A stretch of 64,000 nucleotides of DNA from Desulfobacteraceae bacterium (GCA_014237395.1 JABZFP010000014.1:186001-250000); one strand, 5' to 3'. Shown: positions 43,528 through 53,006, counted from the first letter of the stretch. Numbers and translations: made by a program. The notes: generated by a model not told the origin, from the letters alone.

Positions 43528-44886
43528 CTAAGAAGCCTTTTCGACGTCGCGGTCTTCCAGCGCCAGAATCAATTCGCGGGCATTTTCGCCCAGGGCCTCC
43601 GCTTTTTTGAAGGCTGTCAAGGCCTTGTCAAATTGGCCGTTTTTTTTCAGCAGGCGTCCCAAACGCAGGTGAAATCGCCCGTTGTCGGGGGTAATCTCGA
43701 CACTCTGCTGGCAAAAGGCAAGGGCGATGTCCAAATTTTCGTTTTTTAATTCGTAGCAGCGCCCCAACCCCGACAGGGACGGCGCGTCGTTGGGATGAAG
43801 GCGCAGGGCTTTTTTATAAGGTGGAATCGCCTGGTCGACCAGGCGCTGGGCCAGGTAGGTCTCGCCCAATAGCCGCTGAACCGTGGCGGATTCGGGTTTC
43901 AGTCCGGCAGCCCGCTCGATCAGCTTCTGTGCTTTTTCCGGTTGGCCGGACTCCAGCAGGAGCTTGCCGGCCTGGAAGTTCAGTTCGAAAACATCCTTTC
44001 CCAACGGTGCGGCCTTCAACCAGAACTGCAAGGCCTTGTCGCGTTTGTCCATCAGCAGACTGACCAGACCGGCGTTGTAAAGGGCCAAAATTTCCTCGGT
44101 GTTGATTTTCAGGGCGGTTTCGAAGGCGGTCAGGGCTTTGGGATAATTTTGTTTCACACCGAAACAAACGCCCAGGCTGTTCAGCACGTTGACGTTGCGC
44201 GGATCCAGCCGCAGGGCATTACGGAATTCATCGATGGCACCGTCGATATCACCGGCGTCATAACAGCGGTCGCCACTGATGTTGAGGCTGACGGCGTCAA
44301 AACAGGCGCGGCCGCCGGGCCCCATGAAAAAGGCGTGCGCCAGCGCCTTGCGGGCATTTTCGATAACGTCGGCCGGGGTGTATTTTAGACACGGAAAGGC
44401 CGCCAGGCCGATGGTCAGGGACAGTTCCGCCGTGGCATTGACTTGCTCCTGGAGCTTCTTGGCGATCGCCAGCGCCGCAGCCACATCTTTTTCCGGGAAA
44501 ACGCAACCGAAGATGTCGCTGGTCATCACCCCCCACCAGGCGTTGTTGGCGGCGCATGCTTTGTCGATGGCCTGGGCCACCTTGAGACGCAACGGCTGTC
44601 GTCGGTCGCGGTCATCTTCGTGCCGGTAGGCCGCCGTATCGATGCGCAAGGCGATGGCAGTGAACAAAGCGGCCGCGGCCCCCTTTTCGGCTGCCCGGAC
44701 CCCGTAGGCTTCACCGCAGCGGAGTCCGGGGTAGTGCTGTCGCAGGGGATCATCGGCCCCGGACGGTGCGGTCGCAGGCGGTGTGCTGCGGGGGGGCGCA
44801 TGTGTGCCCTCCGCGGGTGTTTTGGAATACAGAAAATGCTGGGTTGCGGTGAGATCGCGGTTCAGGCCGCGAGGGTCAGACGTCAT
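43528..44886 (-). CDS. TPR protein with degenerate GGDEF-like domain
   Basis: 452 residues. After a low-complexity N-terminus, residues about 70-205 follow the GGDEF cyclase layout (SDIFGCVFPEKDVAAALAIA, LTIGLAAFPC, ADVIENARKALAHA, GGRACFDAV) but the GG(D/E)EF signature itself is not present, so no cyclase activity is expected. Residues 210-445 are six to seven TPRs (AIDEFRNALRLDPRNVNVL, ALTAFKKAEALGE). Cytosolic scaffold or nucleotide sensor is likely. Start overlaps the selA stop by four bases. Confidence 0.78.
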   Translation of the reverse strand: MTSDPRGLNRDLTATQHFLYSKTPAEGTHAPPRSTPPATAPSGADDPLRQHYPGLRCGEAYGVRAAEKGAAAALFTAIALRIDTAAYRHEDDRDRRQPLRLKVAQAIDKACAANNAWWGVMTSDIFGCVFPEKDVAAALAIAKKLQEQVNATAELSLTIGLAAFPCLKYTPADVIENARKALAHAFFMGPGGRACFDAVSLNISGDRCYDAGDIDGAIDEFRNALRLDPRNVNVLNSLGVCFGVKQNYPKALTAFETALKINTEEILALYNAGLVSLLMDKRDKALQFWLKAAPLGKDVFELNFQAGKLLLESGQPEKAQKLIERAAGLKPESATVQRLLGETYLAQRLVDQAIPPYKKALRLHPNDAPSLSGLGRCYELKNENLDIALAFCQQSVEITPDNGRFHLRLGRLLKKNGQFDKALTAFKKAEALGENARELILALEDRDVEKAS

Positions 44887-46307
44887 AAGGACTCCTTTTT
44901 CAGCATCCGTCGGAAAGCCTTTTCGATATGGGGCAGATCATCGTCTCGCAGGGTGCGGACGTCCATCATGAAACGGTCTTTTTCGATGCGGCCGATAACG
45001 GGCGGAACATGCTGCCGCAGGAAGGTTTCGACGCGCTGAAGCGATCCGTCCGGGGCGGTGACGGCCACGCCATGGCTGGGCAGTTCCAGCAGCGGCAGTG
45101 AGCCGCCGCCGATGCGCGATTGGAGCTGATTCCGTTCAAATACCAGGCGCGGGTCACCGATACCTTGCAAACCGGTGTAGAGGCGGTCGGCCCGTTGCGC
45201 CAAGACCGTGTCGGGCGTCATCATCATTTGGAGGGTGGGGATGTTGGCCACCGCCCGGGATTCCTCCCGGTAAAGCCGCAGGGTGCTCTCAAGGGCGGCC
45301 AGGGTCAATTTGTCGATGCGCAGCGCCCGGTTGATGGGGTTCTTTTTGATGGCATCCAGATAAGTGCGTTTGCCGACGATGATACCGGCCTGGGGGCCGC
45401 CCAACAGTTTGTCGCCGCTGAAGGTAACGATGTCCGCGCCGCTGGCGACGGATTCCTGGACCGTCGGCTCCCAGGGCAGCCCGTAGCGCCTGAAATCCAC
45501 AAAGGTGCCGCTGCCCAGATCTTCCATGACCGGCACATCATGCTGACCGCCGAAATCAACCAGCTCTTTCAGGGACACTTCCTTGGTAAACCCGGTGATG
45601 GCGAAATTGCTCTGATGCACCTTGAGGAGCAGCGCCGTTCGGTCCCCAAGGGCGGCGGCATAGTCTTTCAGGTGGGTGCGGTTGGTGGTGCCCACTTCTT
45701 TGAGAAGGGCGCCGCTTTTGCTCATCACGTCGGGTATGCGAAAGGCACCGCCGATTTCGACGAGTTCCCCCCGGGAAACGATGACTTCCCGGTCTTTGGC
45801 CATGGTTTCCAGCGCAATCAACACGGCACCGGCATTGTTGTTGACGACCAGGCCTGCCTCGGCCCCGGTGATGTCGCAGAGGAGGTTTTCGACGGCGCTG
45901 TAGCGGGACCCGCGACGGCCTTCGTCCAGATTGAATTCCAGGTTCGAGTAGCGGCTGGCGATAAGGGTCAGGTTGTCGATGGCATCCTGGCAGAGCAGGG
46001 AACGCCCCAGATTGGTGTGGATGACGATGCCGGTGGCATTGACGGTCTGTCGCAGATTGGGCTGCAAGGCCGCTTTCACCAGGACTTCGATGCGCTGCAA
46101 AACGGCTGCTTCGCTCACATCAGCGACATCCAGGCTTGCCTTGTCTTGCAGCAGCTGGTGACGCAGGGCCTCCAGGGCGGTGCGAGCCGCATTGCGCAGC
46201 ACGGAATGGGGGGCCTGTCGGAGTGTCTCGGAATGCCGGGCGCTGTCCAGCAAACGGTCCACACTGGGCAAACGCTGCAACAAGGTCTGGGTCTGATCGT
46301 CCATCAT
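44883..46307 (-). CDS. selA: L-seryl-tRNA(Sec) selenium transferase
   Basis: 474 residues from ATG 46307 (GAGGGTGG directly upstream; ATG 46304 equally possible). PLP enzyme that converts seryl-tRNA(Sec) to selenocysteinyl-tRNA(Sec). N-terminal domain LLQRLPSVDRLLDSARH, then VNATGIVIHTNLGRSLL, NNNAGAVLIAL and PLP lysine in TFSGDKLLGGPQAG. Indicates that this organism makes selenoproteins; selB, selD and tRNA-Sec are not in the window. Coupled to the TPR/GGDEF-like gene. Confidence 0.95.
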   Translation of the reverse strand: MMDDQTQTLLQRLPSVDRLLDSARHSETLRQAPHSVLRNAARTALEALRHQLLQDKASLDVADVSEAAVLQRIEVLVKAALQPNLRQTVNATGIVIHTNLGRSLLCQDAIDNLTLIASRYSNLEFNLDEGRRGSRYSAVENLLCDITGAEAGLVVNNNAGAVLIALETMAKDREVIVSRGELVEIGGAFRIPDVMSKSGALLKEVGTTNRTHLKDYAAALGDRTALLLKVHQSNFAITGFTKEVSLKELVDFGGQHDVPVMEDLGSGTFVDFRRYGLPWEPTVQESVASGADIVTFSGDKLLGGPQAGIIVGKRTYLDAIKKNPINRALRIDKLTLAALESTLRLYREESRAVANIPTLQMMMTPDTVLAQRADRLYTGLQGIGDPRLVFERNQLQSRIGGGSLPLLELPSHGVAVTAPDGSLQRVETFLRQHVPPVIGRIEKDRFMMDVRTLRDDDLPHIEKAFRRMLKKESL

Positions 46308-46457
46308 CCACCCTCGCCGGCGCAATGGTTGTGGCGTGGCCGGCTGTTTTGTCAATTCTTAAACTTTACTTTTTAGCATCGAAAAGCTAAATATTTCAAT
46401 CTATTTATTATGCCCTGCCGCCGCAACCGCGTGCCGCAGGATGCCGGAGGGAGGCGT

Positions 46458-47180
46458 ATGCGAGACCCACGGGATTACATCATTTTCCCCCTTGATGTGG
46501 CCACACGAAACGATGCGGAGGCTCTGGTGAGACAGCTCGCGGGCCGGGTCGGCTTGTTCAAGATCGGGCTGGAACTGTTCATTCGATCGGGGCCGGATCT
46601 CATCCGATGGGTTCGTGGGGAGGGCGGTGCCGGGATTTTCCTGGACCTCAAGTTGCATGACATCCCCATGACGGTGGCCCGTGCCATGGCGGGCATTGCC
46701 GACTTGCAGGTGGACATGACGACCGTCCATTGCGGCGAGAATCCGCGCATGCTCGAAGCAGCGGTGGACGCTGGCCAGGGGCGAACCAAGGTTCTCGGGG
46801 TGACGGTGTTGACCAGCGTGGGAACGGCGGATTTACACCAGGCCGGCTTTACACCGGCACTGGCCGACGATGTGGAAGCACTGGTGCGGCGCCGGGCCGA
46901 GGCGGCCCAGGCGGCCGGTTGCGCCGGCGTGGTGTGCTCGGGTCGGGAAGCCCACGCCATCAAACGGGCGCTGGGTCCGGATTTCCTGGCGGTGACGCCG
47001 GGCATCCGGCCGGCATGGGAATCCGTCGGCCCGGATGATCAGCAGCGTGTCATGACGCCGGCCGAAGCGGTGCGGAGCGGGGCCGACTACATCGTGATCG
47101 GGCGTCCGATCCGGGATGCGGTCGATCCGGCCCGGGCCGCCCGCCGGGTGGCCGACGAGGTCGCCGAAGGGTTGGCATGA
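46458..47180 (+). CDS. pyrF: Orotidine 5'-phosphate decarboxylase
   Basis: 240 residues, class I PyrF: FPLDVATRNDAEALV, KIGLELF, catalytic Lys-Asp set in FLDLKLHDIPMTV (Asp63, Lys65, Asp68), and C-terminal TPGIRP and GADYIVIGRPI phosphate-binding loops. Last step of UMP synthesis. Start at 46458 has GGAGGGAGG seven bases ahead; the in-frame ATG at 46410 does not. Divergent from selA with about 150 bases between. Confidence 0.95.
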   Translation: MRDPRDYIIFPLDVATRNDAEALVRQLAGRVGLFKIGLELFIRSGPDLIRWVRGEGGAGIFLDLKLHDIPMTVARAMAGIADLQVDMTTVHCGENPRMLEAAVDAGQGRTKVLGVTVLTSVGTADLHQAGFTPALADDVEALVRRRAEAAQAAGCAGVVCSGREAHAIKRALGPDFLAVTPGIRPAWESVGPDDQQRVMTPAEAVRSGADYIVIGRPIRDAVDPARAARRVADEVAEGLA

Positions 47181-47195
47181 CCGCTTTGTTTTGAT

Positions 47196-47456
47196 CTAAA
47201 CCCGCCACCTCTGGTGGGAGTCCAGAGATGTTCTCCCGATCCGAGGTGCTTTTCTGAAATGGTTTCTTCATTTTCTGTCGCGTGACAGAAAACGAAGCAA
47301 AAGAACACGCCCGTGTCCCGCTTTATCCTCCGCGTCGTCGCGACGGCCGGAGCGCGCGGAAACTCGCCCGCTTTGCGGCGGGCTCAGACAGTCCGCGCAC
47401 TTCTTCCCTTCCGTCCCGTCGATGCTCGGCGCGGGACAAAGGGAAATAAAAAAAAC
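47196..47456 (+). repeat. Dispersed intergenic repeat, copy 2
   Basis: 261 bases, same orientation as 9536-9797. Contains the best-preserved inverted repeat: TTCATTTTCTGTC (47267-47279), GCGT, GACAGAAAACGAA (47284-47296), one mismatch in 13. It starts 16 bases after the pyrF stop. The long minus-strand reading 47268-47765 is this repeat joined to the shadow of the lysC end and is not a gene. Confidence 0.85.
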
Positions 47457-47515
47457 GTAAATGTATAAACCAATTTTTAAGCCCACTGTATGAGGGCCAT
47501 TGGGGGCGGCCGGCC

Positions 47516-47614
47516 CTAATACCATAAAAGGTTGCGGAGGATGGTGAGGCCGACGATCACCGCGGTCAATAGCAGGATCAATACCAGTTGAGGGCGCGAA
47601 AAGGAGGTCATCAT
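47516..47614 (-). CDS. Single-span membrane microprotein (32 residues)
   Basis: Begins 12 bases after the lysC stop with a double ATG (47614, 47611), GAGCGG just upstream. The product has a short polar N-terminus (MMTSFSRPQ), a hydrophobic helix of about 20 residues (LVLILLLTAVIVGLTIL) and a short basic/aromatic end (RNLLWY), a typical one-helix inner-membrane microprotein with positive residues on both sides. Ends in TAG. Not recognised. Position makes it the last gene of the phoH-lysC operon. Confidence 0.55.
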   Translation of the reverse strand: MMTSFSRPQLVLILLLTAVIVGLTILRNLLWY

Positions 47615-47625
47615 CCGCTCGCGGG

Positions 47626-48843
47626 TCAGGGCTTGTCCAGGCCGAAGGCCGAGTGCAGGACACGGACGGCCAGTTCCGCATATTTTTCCGTGACCACGCA
47701 GGAAATGCGGATTTCCGATGTGCTGATGAGCCGGATATTGATATTTTCACTGGCCAGGGTGGCAAACATTTTGGCCGCCACGCCGGAGTGATTTTTCATC
47801 CCGACACCGATCACCGACACCTTGGCGATGTTCTGGTCGCCCAACACCTCCTCGGCCCCGATCTCTTTGGCAACCTGTTCCGCGATGGCCATGGCCTGCT
47901 TGAAATCCGTTTCCGGCACGGTGAACGTCAGATCGGTTTGCCCGCCGGAACGCATGTTCTGAATGATCATGTCGATGATGATGCCGGCTTCCGAAACGGG
48001 TGAAAATACTTTGGCGGCCACGCCGGGCTGGTCCGGCACCTTCTTCAACGTGATTCGGGCCTGGTTCTTGTCGCATGTCACACCGGATACCAGCAGTTTT
48101 TCCATGCTGGCCTCTTCATTGACCACCATTGTTCCCTCCTCATCACTGAATGACGATCGCACATGCACGGGCACGTTGTATTTCTTGGCGAATTCCACCG
48201 ATCGAATTTGAAGGACTTTGGCGCCCAGGCTGGCCATTTCAAGCATCTCGTCGTAGCTGACACGTGCCATTTTGCGCGCCCTGGGGCAGATATTGGGGTC
48301 GGTGGTGTAGATGCCGTCGACATCGGTATAGATTTCGCAGATGTCCGCCTTAATGGCGGCGGCGATGGCCACGGCCGAGGTATCCGATCCGCCGCGCCCC
48401 AGGGTAGTGATATTGCCATTGATGTCACATCCCTGGAAACCGGCCATCACCACGATCTTGCGATTCTGGACGAGATCCCGGATCGGATCGGCACCGATAT
48501 CCAGGATGCGGGCATTGCCGAAGGCGCAGTCGGTGACCACTTTGGCCTGATGTCCCAGGATGGATTCCGCCGCGTAGTTCATGGCACGCAGGGTCATGGC
48601 CAGCAGGGCGGCCGTGGTTTGTTCGCCCGTGGCCAGCAGGACATCCAACTCGCGTTTGTCCGGTGATTCGGTGACCTGATTGGCCATGCGGATCAGGTTG
48701 TCCGTCACCCCCGCCATGGCCGACAGGATGACCACGACGTCGTTTCCCTGGTCAAAGGTTCGGGCAACCCGCTTGGCGACGTTCCGGATGCGATCGAGAT
48801 CGGCAACCGATGTGCCGCCGAATTTTTGTACGATGAGTGCCAT
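47626..48843 (-). CDS. lysC: Aspartate kinase
   Basis: 405 residues, monofunctional aspartokinase with kinase domain (IVQKFGGTSVADLDRI, GRGGSDTSAVAIAAA, YTDVDGIYTTDP) and two C-terminal ACT domains (about 265-400; GVAAKVFSPVSEAGIIIDMI, HSGVAAKMFATLASENINIR) for feedback control by lysine/threonine. Catalyses the first step to Lys, Thr, Met and diaminopimelate. Ten bases downstream of tsaE in the same operon. Confidence 0.96.
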   Translation of the reverse strand: MALIVQKFGGTSVADLDRIRNVAKRVARTFDQGNDVVVILSAMAGVTDNLIRMANQVTESPDKRELDVLLATGEQTTAALLAMTLRAMNYAAESILGHQAKVVTDCAFGNARILDIGADPIRDLVQNRKIVVMAGFQGCDINGNITTLGRGGSDTSAVAIAAAIKADICEIYTDVDGIYTTDPNICPRARKMARVSYDEMLEMASLGAKVLQIRSVEFAKKYNVPVHVRSSFSDEEGTMVVNEEASMEKLLVSGVTCDKNQARITLKKVPDQPGVAAKVFSPVSEAGIIIDMIIQNMRSGGQTDLTFTVPETDFKQAMAIAEQVAKEIGAEEVLGDQNIAKVSVIGVGMKNHSGVAAKMFATLASENINIRLISTSEIRISCVVTEKYAELAVRVLHSAFGLDKP

Positions 48844-48852
48844 TCGTTCCTC

Positions 48853-49332
48853 TCAGATGATTTTAGAGAGCTCTTGTAGCAAAATCTTCGGTGCAAGTCC
48901 ATATGCCGTCATGTCCAACCGGCGGGTGGTGTCATCCATTGGTTGAATGTCGATCGCCAGGCGCTCTTCGGGCAGGTCGTCGGCCAGCCGTTCCGACCAC
49001 TCGATGGCGGTGACGCCGGGCTCAGCCATGAGATCGAGAAGGCCGATATCGTCGACGTCGCCTCCGGCCAGGCGATACAGGTCGACATGGTGGAGCGTCA
49101 GGCGGCCCGGGTAGGAATGGATGAGCGTGTAGGAGGGACTGGTCACGTAGGTGCCGTCGGCCACCTGGAGGCCACGGGCAAGACCCTGCACAAAGCAGGT
49201 TTTGCCGCTCCCGAGATCGCCGTAAAGGGTGATCACAAGCTGCGGTTGCGCCAGCCGGCCGATATGGGCCGCAATTCGGCGGGTGTCTTTGGGTGACTCG
49301 GATATGACGTGGCATGTCATGGGCGGCGTCAT
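48853..49332 (-). CDS. tsaE: tRNA threonylcarbamoyladenosine biosynthesis ATPase
   Basis: 159 residues from ATG 49332 (GAGGAAA eight bases upstream; ATG 49320 is possible). P-loop GDLGSGKT at 38-45, SPSYTLIHSY, HHVDLYRL and the acidic IEWSERL motif of YjeE/TsaE. Supports TsaB-TsaD in making t6A on ANN-decoding tRNAs. A further in-frame upstream start at 49410 would overlap pdxJ and lacks family similarity. Confidence 0.93.
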   Translation of the reverse strand: MTPPMTCHVISESPKDTRRIAAHIGRLAQPQLVITLYGDLGSGKTCFVQGLARGLQVADGTYVTSPSYTLIHSYPGRLTLHHVDLYRLAGGDVDDIGLLDLMAEPGVTAIEWSERLADDLPEERLAIDIQPMDDTTRRLDMTAYGLAPKILLQELSKII

Positions 49333-49396
49333 ATCCGGTTTCCTCGGGAAGGGCCAAGCGGCGGGCATTCCGGTTTGCTGCACTGGGAGATGAGCG

Positions 49397-50116
49397 TCAT
49401 TGGCCCTCAAGGAGAATGATCATTTCCCGTACCGCGGTTTCGATGCCGACCATCAGCGCGCGGGCCATAATGCTGTGGCCGATAATGCAGGTTTCGACTT
49501 CGCTCAGTTGGCCGACGGCACGGGCGGTCGTGTAGCCCAGGCCAGAGCCGGCCGCGACCCGCAATTTCAATTTGACGGCGATCTTGGCGGCATCCACCAG
49601 CCGGGCCAGCAGACGCTTGCGCGTCGACGGCAGCGCATCGCCGGCATAGGCGGCCGTGTGAATCTGGACGCCGTCGACATTCAAGCGGTGGGCGATTTTG
49701 ATATGGTCCGGATCGGGATCGATGAGAAGGAATACCGGGATGCCGCTGTCCCGAATGGTGGCGATGGTGTCGTTGATTTCAGCGCGATCCAGAATGAGAT
49801 CCAAGCCACCGCTTGGCGTTGCTTCCTCGGGGTGTTCGGGAATCAGGATCACTTCATCCGGTTTGACATCCAGGGCCATGCCCATCATCTCCGATGTCGG
49901 CGCCATCCCCAGGATGAAACGCCCCTTGACGATTTCACGCAAAACCCGGATATCGCGGTCATTCACAAAGCGCCGATCCCCTGTAAAGCGAACGGCGATG
50001 CCGACCGCGCCGGCCAACTCTGCCAGGACGGCCGCCGCGGCCGGGTCGGGATGCTTGTCGTTATGCCCCTGGCGCAGCGCCGCCACATGGTTCACACTGA
50101 CAACAAGGTCCGGCAT
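49397..50116 (-). CDS. pdxJ: Pyridoxine 5'-phosphate synthase
   Basis: 239 residues: LVVSVNHVAALRQGHN, HLREDRRF-equivalent FTGDRRFVNDRDIRVL, NLEMAPTSEM-equivalent LGMAPTSEMMGMAL, VQIHTAAYAGD and AGSGLGYTTARAV. Condenses 1-deoxyxylulose 5-phosphate with 3-amino-2-oxopropyl phosphate to make vitamin B6. The family motif His-Leu-Arg-Glu-Asp is changed to Phe-Thr-Gly-Asp, a known variation. acpS and nnr, often next, are absent from this spot. Confidence 0.93.
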   Translation of the reverse strand: MPDLVVSVNHVAALRQGHNDKHPDPAAAAVLAELAGAVGIAVRFTGDRRFVNDRDIRVLREIVKGRFILGMAPTSEMMGMALDVKPDEVILIPEHPEEATPSGGLDLILDRAEINDTIATIRDSGIPVFLLIDPDPDHIKIAHRLNVDGVQIHTAAYAGDALPSTRKRLLARLVDAAKIAVKLKLRVAAGSGLGYTTARAVGQLSEVETCIIGHSIMARALMVGIETAVREMIILLEGQ

Positions 50117-50188
50117 GGGTCCTCCTCGGGGCGTTGTTAGGGGCGGCCGGATCGAATCGTTCGCGGATCAGGGCCGGCAACCTCCTGG

Positions 50189-50638
50189 TTATATTTCGCG
50201 CACTTTTCCCAACAGTTGCAGAATCTCGTCGCTCTTGGCCGCCATCCGGCGTTCTTCGGCCTCCGATATTTCGTGGTCGTAGCCGAAAAGATGCAATATC
50301 CCGTGAATCAGCAGTTCGGTGAAGTGTTGATCAAAGTCGATTCCCGACGATTGCGCCTCTTTCAGGCAGGTTTCGGCCGAGATGACCACATCGCCGAGCA
50401 GATGGGGCATGATATCGGCAAAGGCACCCTCATTCATGGAGAAGGCAAGAACGTTCGTCGGCCCTGAGCGTCCCCGGTACTGCTGGTTGAGCGGGGCGAT
50501 CTTGTCGTCATCGACGATCAGGAGGGATAGCTCCCCGTCAGGACAGTCCAAGGCGTTTAAGATGGCCATGGCCGTTTTCTTCAGGCGCGCGCTGGGTATC
50601 GTCAGCAGGTCTTGCTGATTGTCGATCAGAACTTCCAT
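50189..50638 (-). CDS. ybeY: Endoribonuclease YbeY
   Basis: 149 residues with the metal-binding HGILHLFGYDHE signature and TNVLAFSM, the standard YbeY set. Acts in 16S rRNA 3' maturation and ribosome quality control. The ATG at 50638 follows AAAGGGGGCGG. Its first 101 bases overlap the end of pgpH in another frame, a long but believable overlap because both ends carry family-typical sequence only outside it. Confidence 0.94.
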   Translation of the reverse strand: MEVLIDNQQDLLTIPSARLKKTAMAILNALDCPDGELSLLIVDDDKIAPLNQQYRGRSGPTNVLAFSMNEGAFADIMPHLLGDVVISAETCLKEAQSSGIDFDQHFTELLIHGILHLFGYDHEISEAEERRMAAKSDEILQLLGKVREI

Positions 50639-53006
50639 TCCGCCCCCTTTTCTTGACGAGGGTTCCGCTCCGTTTTTCAGGGTACTCGATGCGGTGGTGA
50701 TGGATACCGTTCAAGATGGTGTTGAACGATTTAGCGATATTGTGGAGGTCGCGCAGGGTCAACTCGCAATTGTCCAACTGGCCGTCGGAGAAGATGCGGT
50801 TGATGAGTTTTTGCACCAGTCCCTGCAGGCGCGACGGCGTCGGATTGTTCAAAACGCGGCTGGCGGCTTCCACGACGTCGGCCAGCATGACCAGACCGGC
50901 CTCACGGGTTTGGGGCTTGGGGCCGGGATAGCGATAATCGTCGATATTGACGGCATCTTCGCCTTTGAGCTGTCGGGCTTTGTCATAAAAGTATTGAATC
51001 AGGCTGGTACCATGATGCTGACGGATGGTATCGGTAATGTTTTCGCCCAGCTTATTCTGGCGCGCCATGTCCATTCCGTCTTTGATGTGGGCGATGAGAA
51101 TCAGGGCGGACATGGAAGGCGCCAGTTTGTCGTGCCGGTTGCGGCCGCCCGCCTGGTTTTCGATAAAGTAGGCCGGTTTGCGGATTTTTCCAATGTCGTG
51201 GTAATAGCCGCAGACTTTTGCCAGCAGGGGGTTGGCGCCGATTTCAGCGGCTGCCGCTTCCACCATATTGCCGACAATCACGGAATGGTGATAAGTCCCG
51301 GGGGCTTCGATCATGAGTTTCCGCATCAGCGGCTGGTCCAGGTTGGCCAGCTCCAGCAGTTTGATATCGGATGTATATTCGAACAGGATCTCGATAATCG
51401 GAACAAGGCCGGTGGCGATAATAGTGGAGAAAATACCCCCCAGAAATCCGAAGACCCCTCCCCAGAGAATCGCTTTGGTGGATTCGAACCCGGTGTACAC
51501 CCCAATGGCCACCGCCAGCGTGATATTCAACAGGCCGGTCTTCAATCCGGCGTTGATAAACACTTTGCGTCCCCGGCAGTCCCGGATCCAATAGGCGGCC
51601 ATTGCACCGCTGATGAGGAAGAAGATCATGACTTCAAAACTGCCTTGAAAGACAATAGCGGCGCCGATGCTCAGGATCATCGCGGTCAGAATGGCACTTT
51701 CAAGTCCTAAAAAAAGACAGACGATCATGGTCGCCGCGCTGATGGGGGTGGCATAGAACAGCGACAAGGCATCAAAAGAAAGCGGCGTATTTTGGGCCAG
51801 GGTGCGCGACAGCGACCCGGCAACCTCGGCAATGACAAAAAAGGTACACAACACCACGGCGGTAAACAGGATATCTTTGTTGATCGAGTAGGCCCGTTCG
51901 TCACGGTTGCGGAACCGCAGAAAATAGGCTGACAGCAGCACGCAGATCATAATCATGGCTGCGCCCATGCTGCTCATGGCGATTCGCTGGCTGAGCTGCT
52001 CTTCCTGCAGGGCGCGCAGTTTCAGAATCTGGACCGCGGTAACCCGTTCCCCCTCGCGCAGGAGCATTTCGCCGGCTTTGATTTTATGAAAGACCGGTTT
52101 GACATCCGCCACGGCCGCATCCTGCCGCTCCTGGGTTTCATTCCGGTTGAGGGTGATGTTCGGCTGCAGGAGATCCTGCATCAGGTCCACAATCAAATCC
52201 GCATTGGCGTAGCCCATGTCTTTCAGCATGGGTTGGCCCATGATGCGGACCATCATCTTGGCTTCCTCTAAATCGTAAAATTGCCGCAGATTTCGCACGG
52301 TGCGCTCTTTATCCGTTCCGACCGTGCGCAGGACGATACCTTTTTCGGACTCCCGCAGAAGGATTTCTTTGTTGGAGACCACCCCGCTTTTCAATATTTC
52401 ATAGAGAATTTGGCTCATGCGGTCGGCGATGGTCTGAGAAAAATCGGTTTCTGCCAGCAGTTGGTAGACGTCTTCGCGAACCGTGATCCCGAGTTTTTCG
52501 CCGAATTCCGTTCGCTTTTCCGCCAAGATTTCATCAAGAGGGAGCGCATCGCCTTCATGCGGCGCGGTATCCGTCGCTGGCAGCGGCGGCGGCGAACCAA
52601 TGGTCTCCGTCACCGCGGCATCGTCAGGCTGCTTGGCGGCCGCGTGAAGGGCTTCCCGGGCTTCGAGCGCGGCGAGGGTTTCACGCATATCAAGGAAGAC
52701 TTGCTCGATCTTGCGGGTCAGATTACGGGCCAGCAGAACATCGTAGTCGTATACGGTCAGGGTCTGATCAGAGGCGTTGCGCTGGTTGGTTTCGGTGGCC
52801 TGGCGATCTTCGATAAGGAAGTCGTGGGAGGCCTTGATATCTCTTTCGGCCACATCGCCGATGCGGTAGGCCAGATCGGTGACCACGAGGCCGGGGTAGA
52901 GAATCGCGGTAAACACCAGAATGACCACCAGCATGACCAGCCAACGCATGCGGTGCTGTGGGTCCAGCCGTTTCAAAAAAGCGTCTTTTATCCGATTGGC
53001 GGTCAT
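50538..53006 (-). CDS. Seven-transmembrane HD-domain phosphodiesterase (PgpH-like)
   Basis: 822 residues from ATG 53006. One N-terminal membrane helix, a large extracytoplasmic 7TMR-HDED domain (about 40-330), seven membrane helices (about 340-510) and a C-terminal HD domain with HHSVIVGNMVEAAA, VCGYYHDIGK and HHGTSLIQYFY. The family in Listeria (PgpH) hydrolyses c-di-AMP. Extra C-terminal residues beyond the HD domain are basic and low-complexity and lie over the start of ybeY. The phoH-pgpH-ybeY order is conserved widely. Confidence 0.92.
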   Translation of the reverse strand: MTANRIKDAFLKRLDPQHRMRWLVMLVVILVFTAILYPGLVVTDLAYRIGDVAERDIKASHDFLIEDRQATETNQRNASDQTLTVYDYDVLLARNLTRKIEQVFLDMRETLAALEAREALHAAAKQPDDAAVTETIGSPPPLPATDTAPHEGDALPLDEILAEKRTEFGEKLGITVREDVYQLLAETDFSQTIADRMSQILYEILKSGVVSNKEILLRESEKGIVLRTVGTDKERTVRNLRQFYDLEEAKMMVRIMGQPMLKDMGYANADLIVDLMQDLLQPNITLNRNETQERQDAAVADVKPVFHKIKAGEMLLREGERVTAVQILKLRALQEEQLSQRIAMSSMGAAMIMICVLLSAYFLRFRNRDERAYSINKDILFTAVVLCTFFVIAEVAGSLSRTLAQNTPLSFDALSLFYATPISAATMIVCLFLGLESAILTAMILSIGAAIVFQGSFEVMIFFLISGAMAAYWIRDCRGRKVFINAGLKTGLLNITLAVAIGVYTGFESTKAILWGGVFGFLGGIFSTIIATGLVPIIEILFEYTSDIKLLELANLDQPLMRKLMIEAPGTYHHSVIVGNMVEAAAAEIGANPLLAKVCGYYHDIGKIRKPAYFIENQAGGRNRHDKLAPSMSALILIAHIKDGMDMARQNKLGENITDTIRQHHGTSLIQYFYDKARQLKGEDAVNIDDYRYPGPKPQTREAGLVMLADVVEAASRVLNNPTPSRLQGLVQKLINRIFSDGQLDNCELTLRDLHNIAKSFNTILNGIHHHRIEYPEKRSGTLVKKRGRNGSSDRQSARPADDTQRAPEENGHGHLKRLGLS

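Noticed and set aside
47268..47765. 165-residue minus-strand reading with a C-terminus like that of 9609-9869
   Set aside because: The likeness comes from the dispersed DNA repeat; the rest is a shadow of the lysC end.
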